Assembly (NCBI GenBank): GCA_963170055.1
Contig: CAUJGJ010000093.1
Coordinates: forward strand, 1,202,001 to 1,266,000
Direction: 5' to 3'
DNA length: 64,000 bases
DNA from: Halisarca cf. caerulea
Lineage: Eukaryota > Porifera > Demospongiae > Chondrillida > Halisarcidae
Shown: positions 38,064-52,800 of the stretch, one piece after another
How the letters are laid out: every line of letters starts with the position of its first letter
How positions within the stretch are numbered: the first letter of the stretch is position 1
Made by a program: the position numbers and the translations under genes
The notes under the pieces: generated by a model
Told to the model about the DNA's origin: nothing
Databases searched by the model: none
The model's input: only the letters and a program-made list of their open reading frames with translations

Positions 38064-41000
38064 CAGCTTAAACAACTATTCCAATGTCTCTTTAAAATGT
38101 TAACGTTGCTAAATGTAATTTTATCATAAGATTAAAATTGTCAAAAATGCAAATATCTTAAAAACTGACTTAGTAACTTTCATTTAAAGCAAATTTCAGC
38201 TTAAACAACTATTCCAATGTCTCTTTAAAAATTTAACGTTGCTAAATTTAATTTTATCATAAGAATAAAATTGTCAAAGTTGCAAATATCTTAAAAACTG
38301 ACTTAGTAACTTTCATATAAAGCCAATTTCAGCTTAAACAACTATTCCAATGTCTCTTTAAAATGTTAATGTTTCTAAATTTAATTTTATCATAAGAATA
38401 AAATTCCCAAAGTTGCAAATATCTTAAAAACTGACTTAGTAACTTTCATTTAAAGCAAATTTCAGCTTAAACAACTATTCCAATGTCTCTTTAAAATGTT
38501 AACGTTGCTAAATTTAATTTTATCATAAGAATAAAATTGTCAAAGTTGAAAATATCTTAAAAACTGACTTAGTAACTTTCATTTAAAGCACATTTCAGCT
38601 TAAACAACTATTCCAATGTCTCTTTAAAATGTTAACGTTGCTAAATTTAATTTTATCATAAGAATAAAATTGTCAAAGTTGCAAATATCTTAAAAACTTA
38701 CTTAGTAACTTTCATTTAAAGCAAATTTCAGCTTAAACAACTATTCCAATGTCTCTTTAAAATGTTAACGTTGCTAAATGTAATTTTATCATAAGATTAA
38801 AATTGTCAAAAATGCAAATATCTTAAAAACTGACTTAGTAACTTTCATTTAAAGCAAATTTCAGCTTAAACAACTATTCCAATGTCTCTTTAAAAATTTA
38901 ACGTTGCTAAATTTAATTTTATCATAAGAATAAAATTGTCAAAGTTGCAAATATCTTAAAAACTGACTTAGTAACTTTCATATAAAGCCAATTTCAGCTT
39001 AAACAACTATTCCAATGTCTCTTTAAAATGTTAATGTTTCTAAATTTAATTTTATCATAAGAATAAAATTCCCAAAGTTGCAAATATCTTAAAAACTGAC
39101 TTAGTAACTTTCATTTAAAGCAAATTTCAGCTTAAACAACTATTCCAATGTCTCTTCAAAAATGTTAACGTTGCTAAATTTAATTTTATCATAAGAATAA
39201 AATTGTCAAAGTTGAAAATATCTTAAAAACTGACTTAGTAACTTTCATATAAAGCCAATTTTAGCTTAAACAACTATTCCAATGTCTCTTTAAAATGTTA
39301 ACGTTGCTAAATGTAATTTTATCATAAGATTAAAATTGTCAAAAATGCAAATATCTTAAAAACTGACTTAGTAATTTTCATTTAAAGCAAATTTCAGCTT
39401 AAACAACTATTCCAATGTCTCTTTAAAAATTTAACGTTGCTAAATTTAATTTTATCATAAGAATAAAATTGTCAAAGTTGCAAATATCTTAAAAACTGAC
39501 TTAGTAACTTTCATATAAAGCCAATTTCAGCTTAAACAACTATTCCAATGTCTCTTTAAAATGTTAATGTTTCTAAATTTAATTTTATCATAAGAATAAA
39601 ATTCCCAAAGTTGCAAATATCTTAAAAACTGACTTAGTAACTTTCATTTAAAGCAAATTTCAGCTTAAACAACTATTCCAATGTCTCTTTAAAATGTTAA
39701 CGTTGCTAAATTTAATTTTATCATAAGAATAAAATTCCCAAAGTTGCAAATATCTTAAAAACTGACTTAGTAACTTTCATATAAAGCCAATTTTAGCTTA
39801 AACAACTATTCCAATGTCTCTTTAAAATGTTAACGTTGCTAAATGTAATTTTATCATAAGATTAAAATTGTCAAAAATGCAAATATCTTAAAAACTGACT
39901 TAGTAACTTTCATTTAAAGCAAATTTCAGCTTAAACAACTATTCCAATGTCTCTTTAAAATGTTAACGTTGCTAAATTTAATTTTATCATAAGAATAAAA
40001 TTGTCAAAGTTGCAAATATCTTAAAAACTGACTTAGTAACTTTCATTTAAAGCAAATTTCAGCTTAAACAACTATTCCAATGTCTCTTTAAAATGTTAAC
40101 GTTGCTAAATTTAATTTTATCATAAGAATAAAATTCCCAAAGTTGCAAATATCTTAAAAACTGACTTAGTAACTTTCATATAAAGCCAATTTTAGCTTAA
40201 ACAATTATTCCAATGTCTCTTTAAAATGTTAACGTTGCTAAATGTAATTTTATCATAAGATTAAAATTGTCAAAAATGCAAATATCTTAAAAACTGACTT
40301 AGTAACTTTCATTTAAAGGAAATTTCAGCTTAAACAACTATTCCAATGTCTCTTTAAAAATTTAACGTTGCTAAATTTAATTTTATCATAAGAATAAAAT
40401 TGTCAAAGTTGCAAATATCTTAAAAACTGACTTAGTAACTTTCATATAAAGCCAATTTCAGCTTAAACAACTATTCCAATGTCTCTTTAAAATGTTAATG
40501 TTTCTAAATTTAATTTTATCATAAGAATAAAATTCCCAAAGTTGCAAATATCTTAAAAACTGACTTAGTAACTTTCATTTAAAGCAAATTTCAGCTTAAA
40601 CAACTATTCCAATGTCTCTTTAAAATGTTAACGTTGCTAAATGTAATTTTATCATAAGATTAAAATTGTCAAAAATGCAAATATCTTAAAAACTGACTTA
40701 GTAACTTTCATTTAAAGCAAATTTCAGCTTAAACAACTATTCCAATGTCTCTTTAAAAATTTAACGTTGCTAAATTTAATTTTATCATAAGAATAAAATT
40801 GTCAAAGTTGCAAATATCTTAAAAACTGACTTAGTAACTTTCATATAAAGCCAATTTCAGCTTAAACAACTATTCCAATGTCTCTTTAAAATGTTAATGT
40901 TTCTAAATTTAATTTTATCATAAGAATAAAATTCCCAAAGTTGCAAATATCTTAAAAACTGACTTAGTAACTTTCATTTAAAGCAAATTTCAGCTTAAAC

Positions 41001-41921
41001 AACTATTCCAATGTCTCTTTAAAATGTTAACGTTGCTAAATTTAATTTTATCATAAGAATAAAATTCCCAAAGTTGCAAATATCTTAAAAACTCACTTAG
41101 TAACTTTCATTTAAAGCAAATTTCAGCTTAAACAACTATTCCAATGTCTCTTTAAAATGTTAACGTTGCTAAATTTAATTTTATCATAAGAATAAAATTG
41201 TCAAAGTTGCAAATATCTTAAAAACTTACTTAGTAACTTTCATTTAAAGCAAATTTCAGCTTAAACAACTATTCCAATGTCTCTTTAAAATGTTAACGTT
41301 GCTAAATGTAATTTTATCATAAGATTAAAATTGTCAAAAATGCAAATATCTTAAAAACTGACTTAGTAACTTTCATTTAAAGCAAATTTCAGCTTAAACA
41401 ACTATTCCAATGTCTCTTTAAAAATTTAACGTTGCTAAATTTAATTTTATCATAAGAATAAAATTGTCAAAGTTGCAAATATCTTAAAAACTGACTTAGT
41501 AACTTTCATATAAAGCCAATTTCAGCTTAAACAACTATTCCAATGTCTCTTTAAAATGTTAATGTTTCTAAATTTAATTTTATCATAAGAATAAAATTCC
41601 CAAAGTTGCAAATATCTTAAAAACTGACTTAGTAACTTTCATTTAAAGCAAATTTCAGCTTAAACAACTATTCCAATGTCTCTTTAAAATGTTAACGTTG
41701 CTAAATTTAATTTTATCATAAGAATAAAATTGTCAAAGTTGAAAATATCTTAAAAACTGACTTAGTAACTTTCATATAAAGCCAATTTTAGCTTAAACAA
41801 CTATTCCAATGTCTCTTTAAAATGTTAACGTTGCTAAATGTAATTTTATCATAAGATTAAAATTGTCAAAAATGCAAATATCTTAAAAACTGACTTAGTA
41901 ACTTTCATTTAAAGCAAATTT

Positions 41922-42320
41922 CAGCTTAAACAACTATTCCAATGTCTCTTTAAAAATTTAACGTTGCTAAATTTAATTTTATCATAAGAATAAAATTGTC
42001 AAAGTTGCAAATATCTTAAAAACTACTTAGTAACTTTCATTTAAAGCAAATTTCAGCTTAAACAACTATTCCAATGTCTCTTTAAAATGTTAACGTTGCT
42101 AAATTTAATTTTATCATAAGAATAAAATGTCCCAAAGTTGCAAATATCTTAAAAACTTACTTAGTAACTTTCATATAAAGCCAATTTCAGCTTAAACAAC
42201 TATTCCAATGTCTCTTTAAAATGTTAACGTTGCTAAATTTAATTTTATCATAAGAATAAAATTGTCAAAAATGCAAATATCTTAAAAACTGACTTAGTAA
42301 CTTTCATTTAAAGCAAATTT
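41922..42320 (+). repeat. Irregular patch with clustered length changes
   Basis: The D-like monomer at 41922 has lost one base (AAAACTACTTAG) and is 132 bp. The next, at 42054, has an extra base (AAAATGTCCCAAAG) and is 134 bp, with 104T and a 121A/128C tail found together nowhere else. The third (42188) combines GAATAAAATT with GTCAAAAATGC, an intermediate between consensus and C. Net length is unchanged, so the register is restored after two monomers. Confidence 0.8.
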
Positions 42321-45300
42321 CAGCTTAAACAACTATTCCAATGTCTCTTTAAAAATTTAACGTTGCTAAATTAAATTTTATCATAAGAATAAAATTGTCA
42401 AAGTTGCAAATATCTTAAAAACTGACTTAGTAACTTTCATTTAAAGCAAATTTCAGCTTAAACAACTATTCCAATGTCTCTTTAAAATGTTAACGTTGCT
42501 AAATTTAATTTTATCATAAGAATAAAATTCCCAAAGTTGCAAATATCTTAAAAACTGACTTAGTAACTTTCATATAAAGCCAATTTTAGCTTAAACAACT
42601 ATTCCAATGTCTCTTTAAAATGTTAACGTTGCTAAATGTAATTTTATCATAAGATTAAAATTGTCAAAAATGCAAATATCTTAAAAACTGACTTAGTAAC
42701 TTTCATTTAAAGCAAATTTCAGCTTAAACAACTATTCCAATGTCTCTTTAAAAATTTAACGTTGCTAAATTTAATTTTATCATAAGAATAAAATTGTCAA
42801 AGTTGCAAATATCTTAAAAACTGACTTAGTAACTTTCATATAAAGCCAATTTCAGCTTAAACAACTATTCCAATGTCTCTTTAAAATGTTAATGTTTCTA
42901 AATTTAATTTTATCATAAGAATAAAATTCCCAAAGTTGCAAATATCTTAAAAACTGACTTAGTAACTTTCATTTAAAGCAAATTTCAGCTTAAACAACTA
43001 TTCCAATGTCTCTTTAAAATGTTAACGTTGCTAAATGTAATTTTATCATAAGATTAAAATTGTCAAAAATGCAAATATCTTAAAAACTGACTTAGTAACT
43101 TTCATTTAAAGCAAATTTCAGCTTAAACAACTATTCCAATGTCTCTTTAAAATGTTAACGTTGCTAAATTTAATTTTATCATAAGAATAAAATTCCCAAA
43201 GTTGCAAATATCTTAAAAACTCACTTAGTAACTTTCATTTAAAGCAAATTTCAGCTTAAACAACTATTCCAATGTCTCTTTAAAATGTTAACGTTGCTAA
43301 ATTTAATTTTATCATAAGAATAAAATTGTCAAAGTTGCAAATATCTTAAAAACTGACTTAGTAACTTTCATTTAAAGCAAATTTCAGCTTAAACAACTAT
43401 TCCAATGTCTCTTTAAAATGTTAATGTTTCTAAATTTAATTTTATCATAAGAATAAAATTCCCAAAGTTGCAAATATCTTAAAAACTGACTTAGTAACTT
43501 TCATTTAAAGCAAATTTCAGCTTAAACAACTATTCCAATGTCTCTTTAAAATGTTAACGTTGCTAAATTTAATTTTATCATAAGAATAAAATTGTCAAAG
43601 TTGAAAATATCTTAAAAACTGACTTAGTAACTTTCATATAAAGCCAATTTTAGCTTAAACAACTATTCCAATGTCTCTTTAAAATGTTAACGTTGCTAAA
43701 TGTAATTTTATCATAAGATTAAAATTGTCAAAAATGCAAATATCTTAAAAACTGACTTAGTAACTTTCATTTAAAGCAAATTTCAGCTTAAACAACTATT
43801 CCAATGTTTCTTTAAAAATTTAACGTTGCTAAATTTAATTTTATCATAAGAATAAAATTGTCAAAGTTGCAAATATCTTAAAAACTGACTTAGTAACTTT
43901 CATATAAAGCCAATTTCAGCTTAAACAACTATTCCAATGTCTCTTTAAAATGTTAATGTTTCTAAATTTAATTTTATCATAAGAATAAAATTCCCAAAGT
44001 TGCAAATATCTTAAAAACTGACTTAGTAACTTTCATTTAAAGCAAATTTCCGCTTAAACAACTATTCCAATGTCTCTTTAAAATGTTAACGTTGCTAAAT
44101 TTAATTTTATCATAAGAATAAAATTGTCAAAGTTGCAAATATCTTAAAAACTGACTTAGTAACTTTCATATAAAGCCAATTTCAGCTTAAACAACTATTC
44201 CAATGTCTCTTTAAAATGTTAATGTTTCTAAATTTAATTTTATCATAAGAATAAAATTCCCAAAGTTGCAAATATCTTAAAAACTGACTTAGTAACTTTC
44301 ATTTAAAGCAAATTTCAGCTTAAACAACTATTCCAATGTCTCTTTAAAATGTTAACGTTGCTAAATTTAATTTTATCATAAGAATAAAATTCCCAAAGTT
44401 GCAAATATCTTAAAAACTCACTTAGTAACTTTCATTTAAAGCAAATTTCAGCTTAAACAACTATTCCAATGTCTCTTTAAAATGTTAACGTTGCTAAATT
44501 TAATTTTATCATAAGAATAAAATTGTCAAAGTTGCAAATATCTTAAAAACTGACTTAGTAACTTTCATTTAAAGCAAATTTCAGCTTAAACAACTATTCC
44601 AATGTCTCTTTAAAAATTTAACGTTGCTAAATTAAATTTTATCATAAGAATAAAATTGTCAAAGTTGCAAATATCTTAAAAACTGACTTAGTAACTTTCA
44701 TTTAAAGCAAATTTCAGCTTAAACAACTATTCCAATGTCTCTTTAAAATGTTAACGTTGCTAAATTTAATTTTATCATAAGAATAAAATTGTCAAAGTTG
44801 CAAATATCTTAAAAACTGACTTAGTAACTTTCATTTAAAGCAAATTTCAGCTTAAACAACTATTCCAATGTCTCTTTAAAAATTTAACGTTGCTAAATTT
44901 AATTTTATCATAAGAATAAAATTGTCAAAGTTGCAAATATCTTAAAAACTGACTTAGTAACTTTCATATAAAGCCAATTTCAGCTTAAACAACTATTCCA
45001 ATGTCTCTTTAAAATGTTAATGTTTCTAAATTTAATTTTATCATAAGAATAAAATTCCCAAAGTTGCAAATATCTTAAAAACTGACTTAGTAACTTTCAT
45101 TTAAAGCAAATTTCAGCTTAAACAACTATTCCAATGTCTCTTTAAAATGTTAACGTTGCTAAATGTAATTTTATCATAAGAATAAAATTGTCAAAGTTGA
45201 AAATATCTTAAAAACTGACTTAGTAACTTTCATATAAAGCCAATTTTAGCTTAAACAACTATTCCAATGTCTCTTTAAAATGTTAACGTTGCTAAATGTA

Positions 45301-46842
45301 ATTTTATCATAAGATTAAAATTGTCAAAAATGCAAATATCTTAAAAACTGACTTAGTAACTTTCATTTAAAGCAAATTTCAGCTTAAACAACTATTCCAA
45401 TGTCTCTTTAAAAATTTAACGTTGCTAAATTTAATTTTATCATAAGAATAAAATTGTCAAAGTTGCAAATATCTTAAAAACTGACTTAGTAACTTTCATA
45501 TAAAGCCAATTTCAGCTTAAACAACTATTCCAATGTCTCTTTAAAATGTTAATGTTTCTAAATTTAATTTTATCATAAGAATAAAATTCCCAAAGTTGCA
45601 AATATCTTAAAAACTGACTTAGTAACTTTCATTTAAAGCAAATTTCAGCTTAAACAACTATTCCAATGTCTCTTTAAAATGTTAACGTTGCTAAATTTAA
45701 TTTTATCATAAGAATAAAATTGTCAAAGTTGCAAATATCTTAAAAACTGACTTAGTAACTTTCATATAAAGCCAATTTCAGCTTAAACAACTATTCCAAT
45801 GTCTCTTTAAAATGTTAATGTTTCTAAATTTAATTTTATCATAAGAATAAAATTCCCAAAGTTGCAAATATCTTAAAAACTGACTTAGTAACTTTCATTT
45901 AAAGCAAATTTCAGCTTAAACAACTATTCCAATGTCTCTTTAAAATGTTAACGTTGCTAAATTTAATTTTATCATAAGAATAAAATTCCCAAAGTTGCAA
46001 ATATCTTAAAAACTGACTTAGTAACTTTCATATAAAGCCAATTTTAGCTTAAACAACTATTCCAATGTCTCTTTAAAATGTTAACGTTGCTAAATGTAAT
46101 TTTATCATAAGATTAAAATTGTCAAAAATGCAAATATCTTAAAAACTGACTTAGTAACTTTCATTTAAAGCAAATTTCAGCTTAAACAACTATTCCAATG
46201 TCTCTTTAAAAATTTAACGTTGCTAAATTAAATTTTATCATAAGAATAAAATTCCCAAAGTTGCAAATATCTTAAAAACTGACTTAGTAACTTTCATTTA
46301 AAGCAAATTTCAGCTTAAACAACTATTCAAATGTCTCTTTAAAATGTTAACGTTGCTAAATTTAATTTTATCATAAGAATAAAATTCCCAAAGTTGCAAA
46401 TATCTTAAAAACTGACTTAGTAACTTTCATATAAAGCCAATTTTAGCTTAAACAACTATTCCAATGTCTCTTTAAAATGTTAACGTTGCTAAATGTAATT
46501 TTATCATAAGATTAAAATTGTCAAAAATGCAAATATCTTAAAAACTGACTTAGTAACTTTCATTTAAAGCAAATTTCAGCTTAAACAACTATTCCAATGT
46601 CTCTTTAAAAATTTAACGTTGCTAAATTAAATTTTATCATAAGAATAAAATTGTCAAAGTTGCAAATATCTTAAAAACTGACTTAGTAACTTTCATTTAA
46701 AGCAAATTTCAGCTTAAACAACTATTCCAATGTCTCTTTAAAATGTTAACGTTGCTAAATTTAATTTTATCATAAGAATAAAATTCCCAAAGTTGCAAAT
46801 ATCTTAAAAACTGACTTAGTAACTTTCATATAAAGCCAATTT

Positions 46843-49800
46843 TAGCTTAAACAACTATTCCAATGTCTCTTTAAAATGTTAACGTTGCTAAATGTAATTT
46901 TATCATAAGATTAAAATTGTCAAAAATGCAAATATCTTAAAAACTGACTTAGTAACTTTCATTTAAAGCAAATTTCAGCTTAAACAACTATTCCAATGTC
47001 TCTTTAAAAATTTAACGTTGCTAAATTAAATTTTATCATAAGAATAAAATTGTCAAAGTTGCAAATATCTTAAAAACTGACTTAGTAACTTTCATATAAA
47101 GCCAATTTCAGCTTAAACAACTATTCCAATGTCTCTTTAAAATGTTAATGTTTCTAAATTTAATTTTATCATAAGAATAAAATTCCCAAAGTTGCAAATA
47201 TCTTAAAAACTGACTTAGTAACTTTCATTTAAAGCAAATTTCAGCTTAAACAACTATTCCAATGTCTCTTTAAAATGTTAACGTTGCTAAATGTAATTTT
47301 ATCATAAGATTAAAATTGTCAAAAATGCAAATATCTTAAAAACTGACTTAGTAACTTTCATTTAAAGCAAATTTCAGCTTAAACAACTATTCCAATGTCT
47401 CTTTAAAAATTTAACGTTGCTAAATTTAATTTTATCATAAGAATAAAATTGTCAAAGTTGCAAATATCTTAAAAACTGACTTAGTAACTTTCATATAAAG
47501 CCAATTTCAGCTTAAACAACTATTCCAATGTCTCTTTAAAATGTTAATGTTTCTAAATTTAATTTTATCATAAGAATAAAATTCCCAAAGTTGCAAATAT
47601 CTTAAAAACTGACTTAGTAACTTTTATTTAAAGCAAATTTCAGCTTAAACAACTATTCCAATGTCTCTTTAAAATGTTAACGTTGCTAAATTTAATTTTA
47701 TCATAAGAATAAACTTCCCAAAGTTGCAAATATCTTAAAAACTCACTTAGTAACTTTCATTTAAAGCAAATTTCAGCTTAAACAACTATTCCAATGTCTC
47801 TTTAAAATGTTAACGTTGCTAAATTTAATTTTATCATAAGAATAAAATTGTCAAAGTTGCAAATATCTTAAAAACTTACTTAGTAACTTTCATTTAAAGC
47901 AAATTTCAGCTTAAACAACTATTCCAATGTCTCTTTAAAATGTTAACGTTGCTAAATGTAATTTTATCATAAGATTAAAATTGTCAAAAATGCAAATATC
48001 TTAAAAACTGACTTAGTAACTTTCATTTAAAGCAAATTTCAGCTTAAACAACTATTCCAATGTCTCTTTAAAAATTTAACGTTGCTAAATTTAATTTTAT
48101 CATAAGAATAAAATTGTCAAAGTTGCAAATATCTTAAAAACTGACTTAGTAACTTTCATATAAAGCCAATTTCAGCTTAAACAACTATTCCAATGTCTCT
48201 TTAAAATGTTAATGTTTCTAAATTTAATTTTATCATAAGAATAAAATTCCCAAAGTTGCAAATATCTTAAAAACTGACTTAGTAACTTTCATTTAAAGCA
48301 AATTTCAGCTTAAACAACTATTCCAATGTCTCTTTAAAATGTTAACGTTGCTAAATTTAATTTTATCATAAGAATAAAATTGTCAAAGTTGAAAATATCT
48401 TAAAAACTGACTTAGTAACTTTCATATAAAGCCAATTTTAGCTTAAACAACTATTCCAATGTCTCTTTAAAATGTTAACGTTGCTAAATGTAATTTTATC
48501 ATAAGATTAAAATTGTCAAAAATGCAAATATCTTAAAAACTGACTTAGTAACTTTCATTTAAAGCAAATTTCAGCTTAAACAACTATTCCAATGTCTCTT
48601 TAAAAATTTAACGTTGCTAAATTTAATTTTATCATAAGAATAAAATTGTCAAAGTTGCAAATATCTTAAAAACTGACTTAGTAACTTTCATATAAAGCCA
48701 ATTTCAGCTTAAACAACTATTCCAATGTCTCTTTAAAATGTTAATGTTTCTAAATTTAATTTTATCATAAGAATAAAATTCCCAAAGTTGCAAATATCTT
48801 AAAAACTGACTTAGTAACTTTCATTTAAAGCAAATTTCAGCTTAAACAACTATTCCAATGTCTCTTTAAAATGTTAACGTTGCTAAATTTAATTTTATCA
48901 TAAGAATAAAATTGTCAAAGTTGCAAATATCTTAAAAACTGACTTAGTAACTTTCATATAAAGCCAATTTCAGCTTAAACAACTATTCCAATGTCTCTTT
49001 AAAATGTTAATGTTTCTAAATTTAATTTTATCATAAGAATAAAATTCCCAAAGTTGCAAATATCTTAAAAACTGACTTAGTAACTTTCATTTAAAGCAAA
49101 TTTCAGCTTAAACAACTATTCCAATGTCTCTTTAAAATGTTAACGTTGCTAAATTTAATTTTATCATAAGAATAAAATTCCCAAAGTTGCAAATATCTTA
49201 AAAACTGACTTAGTAACTTTCATATAAAGCCAATTTTAGCTTAAACAACTATTCCAATGTCTCTTTAAAATGTTAACGTTGCTAAATGTAATTTTATCAT
49301 AAGATTAAAATTGTCAAAAATGCAAATATCTTAAAAACTGACTTAGTAACTTTCATTTAAAGCAAATTTCAGCTTAAACAACTATTCCAATGTCTCTTTA
49401 AAAATTTAACGTTGCTAAATTAAATTTTATCATAAGAATAAAATTGTCAAAGTTGCAAATATCTTAAAAACTGACTTAGTAACTTTCATTTAAAGCAAAT
49501 TTCAGCTTAAACAACTATTCCAATGTCTCTTTAAAATGTTAACGTTGCTAAATTTAATTTTATCATAAGAATAAAATTCCCAAAGTTGCAAATATCTTAA
49601 AAACTGACTTAGTAACTTTCATATAAAGCCAATTTTAGCTTAAACAACTATTCCAATGTCTCTTTAAAATGTTAACGTTGCTAAATGTAATTTTATCATA
49701 AGATTAAAATTGTCAAAAATGCAAATATCTTAAAAACTGACTTAGTAACTTTCATTTAAAGCAAATTTCAGCTTAAACAACTATTCCAATGTCTCTTTAA

Positions 49801-52800
49801 AAATTTAACGTTGCTAAATTTAATTTTATCATAAGAATAAAATTGTCAAAGTTGCAAATATCTTAAAAACTGACTTAGTAACTTTCATATAAAGCCAATT
49901 TCAGCTTAAACAACTATTCCAATGTCTCTTTAAAATGTTAATGTTTCTAAATTTAATTTTATCATAAGAATAAAATTCCCAAAGTTGCAAATATCTTAAA
50001 AACTGACTTAGTAACTTTCATTTAAAGCAAATTTCAGCTTAAACAACTATTCCAATGTCTCTTTAAAATGTTAACGTTGCTAAATGTAATTTTATCATAA
50101 GATTAAAATTGTCAAAAATGCAAATATCTTAAAAACTGACTTAGTAACTTTCATTTAAAGCAAATTTCAGCTTAAACAACTATTCCAATGTCTCTTTAAA
50201 AATTTAACGTTGCTAAATTTAATTTTATCATAAGAATAAAATTGTCAAAGTTGCAAATATCTTAAAAACTGACTTAGTAACTTTCATATAAAGCCAATTT
50301 CAGCTTAAACAACTATTCCAATGTCTCTTTAAAATGTTAATGTTTCTAAATTTAATTTTATCATAAGAATAAAATTCCCAAAGTTGCAAATATCTTAAAA
50401 ACTGACTTAGTAACTTTCATTTAAAGCAAATTTCAGCTTAAACAACTATTCCAATGTCTCTTTAAAATGTTAACGTTGCTAAATTTAATTTTATCATAAG
50501 AATAAAATTCCCAAAGTTGCAAATATCTTAAAAACTGACTTAGTAACTTTCATATAAAGCCAATTTTAGCTTAAACAACTATTCCAATGTCTCTTTAAAA
50601 TGTTAACGTTGCTAAATGTAATTTTATCATAAGATTAAAATTGTCAAAAATGCAAATATCTTAAAAACTGACTTAGTAACTTTCATTTAAAGCAAATTTC
50701 AGCTTAAACAACTATTCCAATGTCTCTTTAAAAATTTAACGTTGCTAAATTAAATTTTATCATAAGAATAAAATTGTCAAAGTTGCAAATATCTTAAAAA
50801 CTGACTTAGTAACTTTCATTTAAAGCAAATTTCAGCTTAAACAACTATTCCAATGTCTCTTTAAAATGTTAATGTTGCTAAATTTAATTTTATCATAAGA
50901 TTAAAATTGTCAAAAATGCAAATATCTTAAAAACTGACTTAGTAACTTTCATTTAAAGCAAATTTCAGCTTAAACAACTATTCCAATGTCTCTTTAAAAA
51001 TTTAACGTTGCTAAATTTAATTTTATCATAAGAATAAAATTGTCAAAGTTGCAAATATCTTAAAAACTGACTTAGTAACTTTCATATAAAGCCAATTTCA
51101 GCTTAAACAACTATTCCAATGTCTCTTTAAAATGTTAATGTTTCTAAATTTAATTTTATCATAAGAATAAAATTCCCAAAGTTGCAAATATCTTAAAAAC
51201 TGACTTAGTAACTTTCATTTAAAGCAAATTTCAGCTTAAACAACTATTCCAATGTCTCTTTAAAATGTTAACGTTGTTAAATGTAATTTTATCATAAGAT
51301 TAAAATTGTCAAAAATGCAAATATCTTAAAAACTGACTTAGTAACTTTCATTTAAAGCAAATTTCAGCTTAAACAACTATTCCAATGTCTCTTTAAAAAT
51401 TTAACGTTGCTAAATTTAATTTTATCATAAGAATAAAATTGTCAAAGTTGCAAATATCTTAAAAACTGACTTAGTAACTTTCATATAAAGCCAATTTCAG
51501 CTTAAACAACTATTCCAATGTCTCTTTAAAATGTTAATGTTTCTAAATTTAATTTTATCATAAGAATAAAATTCCCAAAGTTGCAAATATCTTAAAAACT
51601 GACTTAGTAACTTTCATTTAAAGCAAATTTCAGCTTAAACAACTATTCCAATGTCTCTTTAAAATGTTAACGTTGCTAAATTTAATTTTATCATAAGAAT
51701 AAAATTCCCAAAGTTGCAAATATCTTAAAAACTCACTTAGTAACTTTCATTTAAAGCAAATTTCAGCTTAAACAACTATTCCAATGTCTCTTTAAAATGT
51801 TAACGTTGCTAAATTTAATTTTATCATAAGAATAAAATTGTCAAAGTTGCAAATATCTTAAAAACTTACTTAGTAACTTTCATTTAAAGCAAATTTCAGC
51901 TTAAACAACTATTCCAATGTCTCTTTAAAATGTTAACGTTGCTAAATGTAATTTTATCATAAGATTAAAATTGTCAAAAATGCAAATATCTTAAAAACTG
52001 ACTTAGTAACTTTCATTTAAAGCAAATTTCAGCTTAAACAACTATTCCAATGTCTCTTTAAAAATTTAACGTTGCTAAATTAAATTTTATCATAAGAATA
52101 AAATTGTCAAAGTTGCAAATATCTTAAAAACTGACTTAGTAACTTTCATTTAAAGCAAATTTCAGCTTAAACAACTATTCCAATGTCTCTTTAAAATGTT
52201 AACGTTGCTAAATTTAATTTTATCATAAGAATAAAATTCCCAAAGTTGCAAATATCTTAAAAACTGACTTAGTAACTTTCATATAAAGCCAATTTTAGCT
52301 TAAACAACTATTCCAATGTCTCTTTAAAATGTTAACGTTGCTAAATGTAATTTTATCATAAGATTAAAATTGTCAAAAATGCAAATATCTTAAAAACTGA
52401 CTTAGTAACTTTCATTTAAAGCAAATTTCAGCTTAAACAACTACTCCAATGTCTCTTTAAAAATTTAACGTTGCTAAATTTAATTTTATCATAAGAATAA
52501 AATTGTCAAAGTTGCAAATATCTTAAAAACTGACTTAGTAACTTTCATATAAAGCCAATTTCAGCTTAAACAACTATTCCAATGTCTCTTTAAAATGTTA
52601 ATGTTTCTAAATTTAATTTTATCATAAGAATAAAATTCCCAAAGTTGCAAATATCTTAAAAACTGACTTAGTAACTTTCATTTAAAGCAAATTTCAGCTT
52701 AAACAACTATTCCAATGTCTCTTTAAAATGTTAACGTTGCTAAATGTAATTTTATCATAAGATTAAAATTGTCAAAAATGCAAATATCTTAAAAACTGAC

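Larger units (their letters stand above)
36201..46842 (+). repeat. Right compartment, part 1: C-D-E core with variable linkers
   Basis: Order by type (N is a V-like monomer with CACATTT tail, h a hybrid, n consensus, x and y odd): D E A B C D E N B C D E F h C D E N B C D E F C D E f C n f C D E C D E A B C D E F C D x y d f C D E C A n E F C D E n E A n d n D E F C D E n E f C d f C d f. A 10-mer duplication (1331 bp) is shown by N at 37132 and 38463 and by F monomers with CTTCAAAAATG at 37797 and 39128, both 134 bp. C is followed by D or d almost everywhere, and D by E, whereas what follows E varies. Confidence 0.85.
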
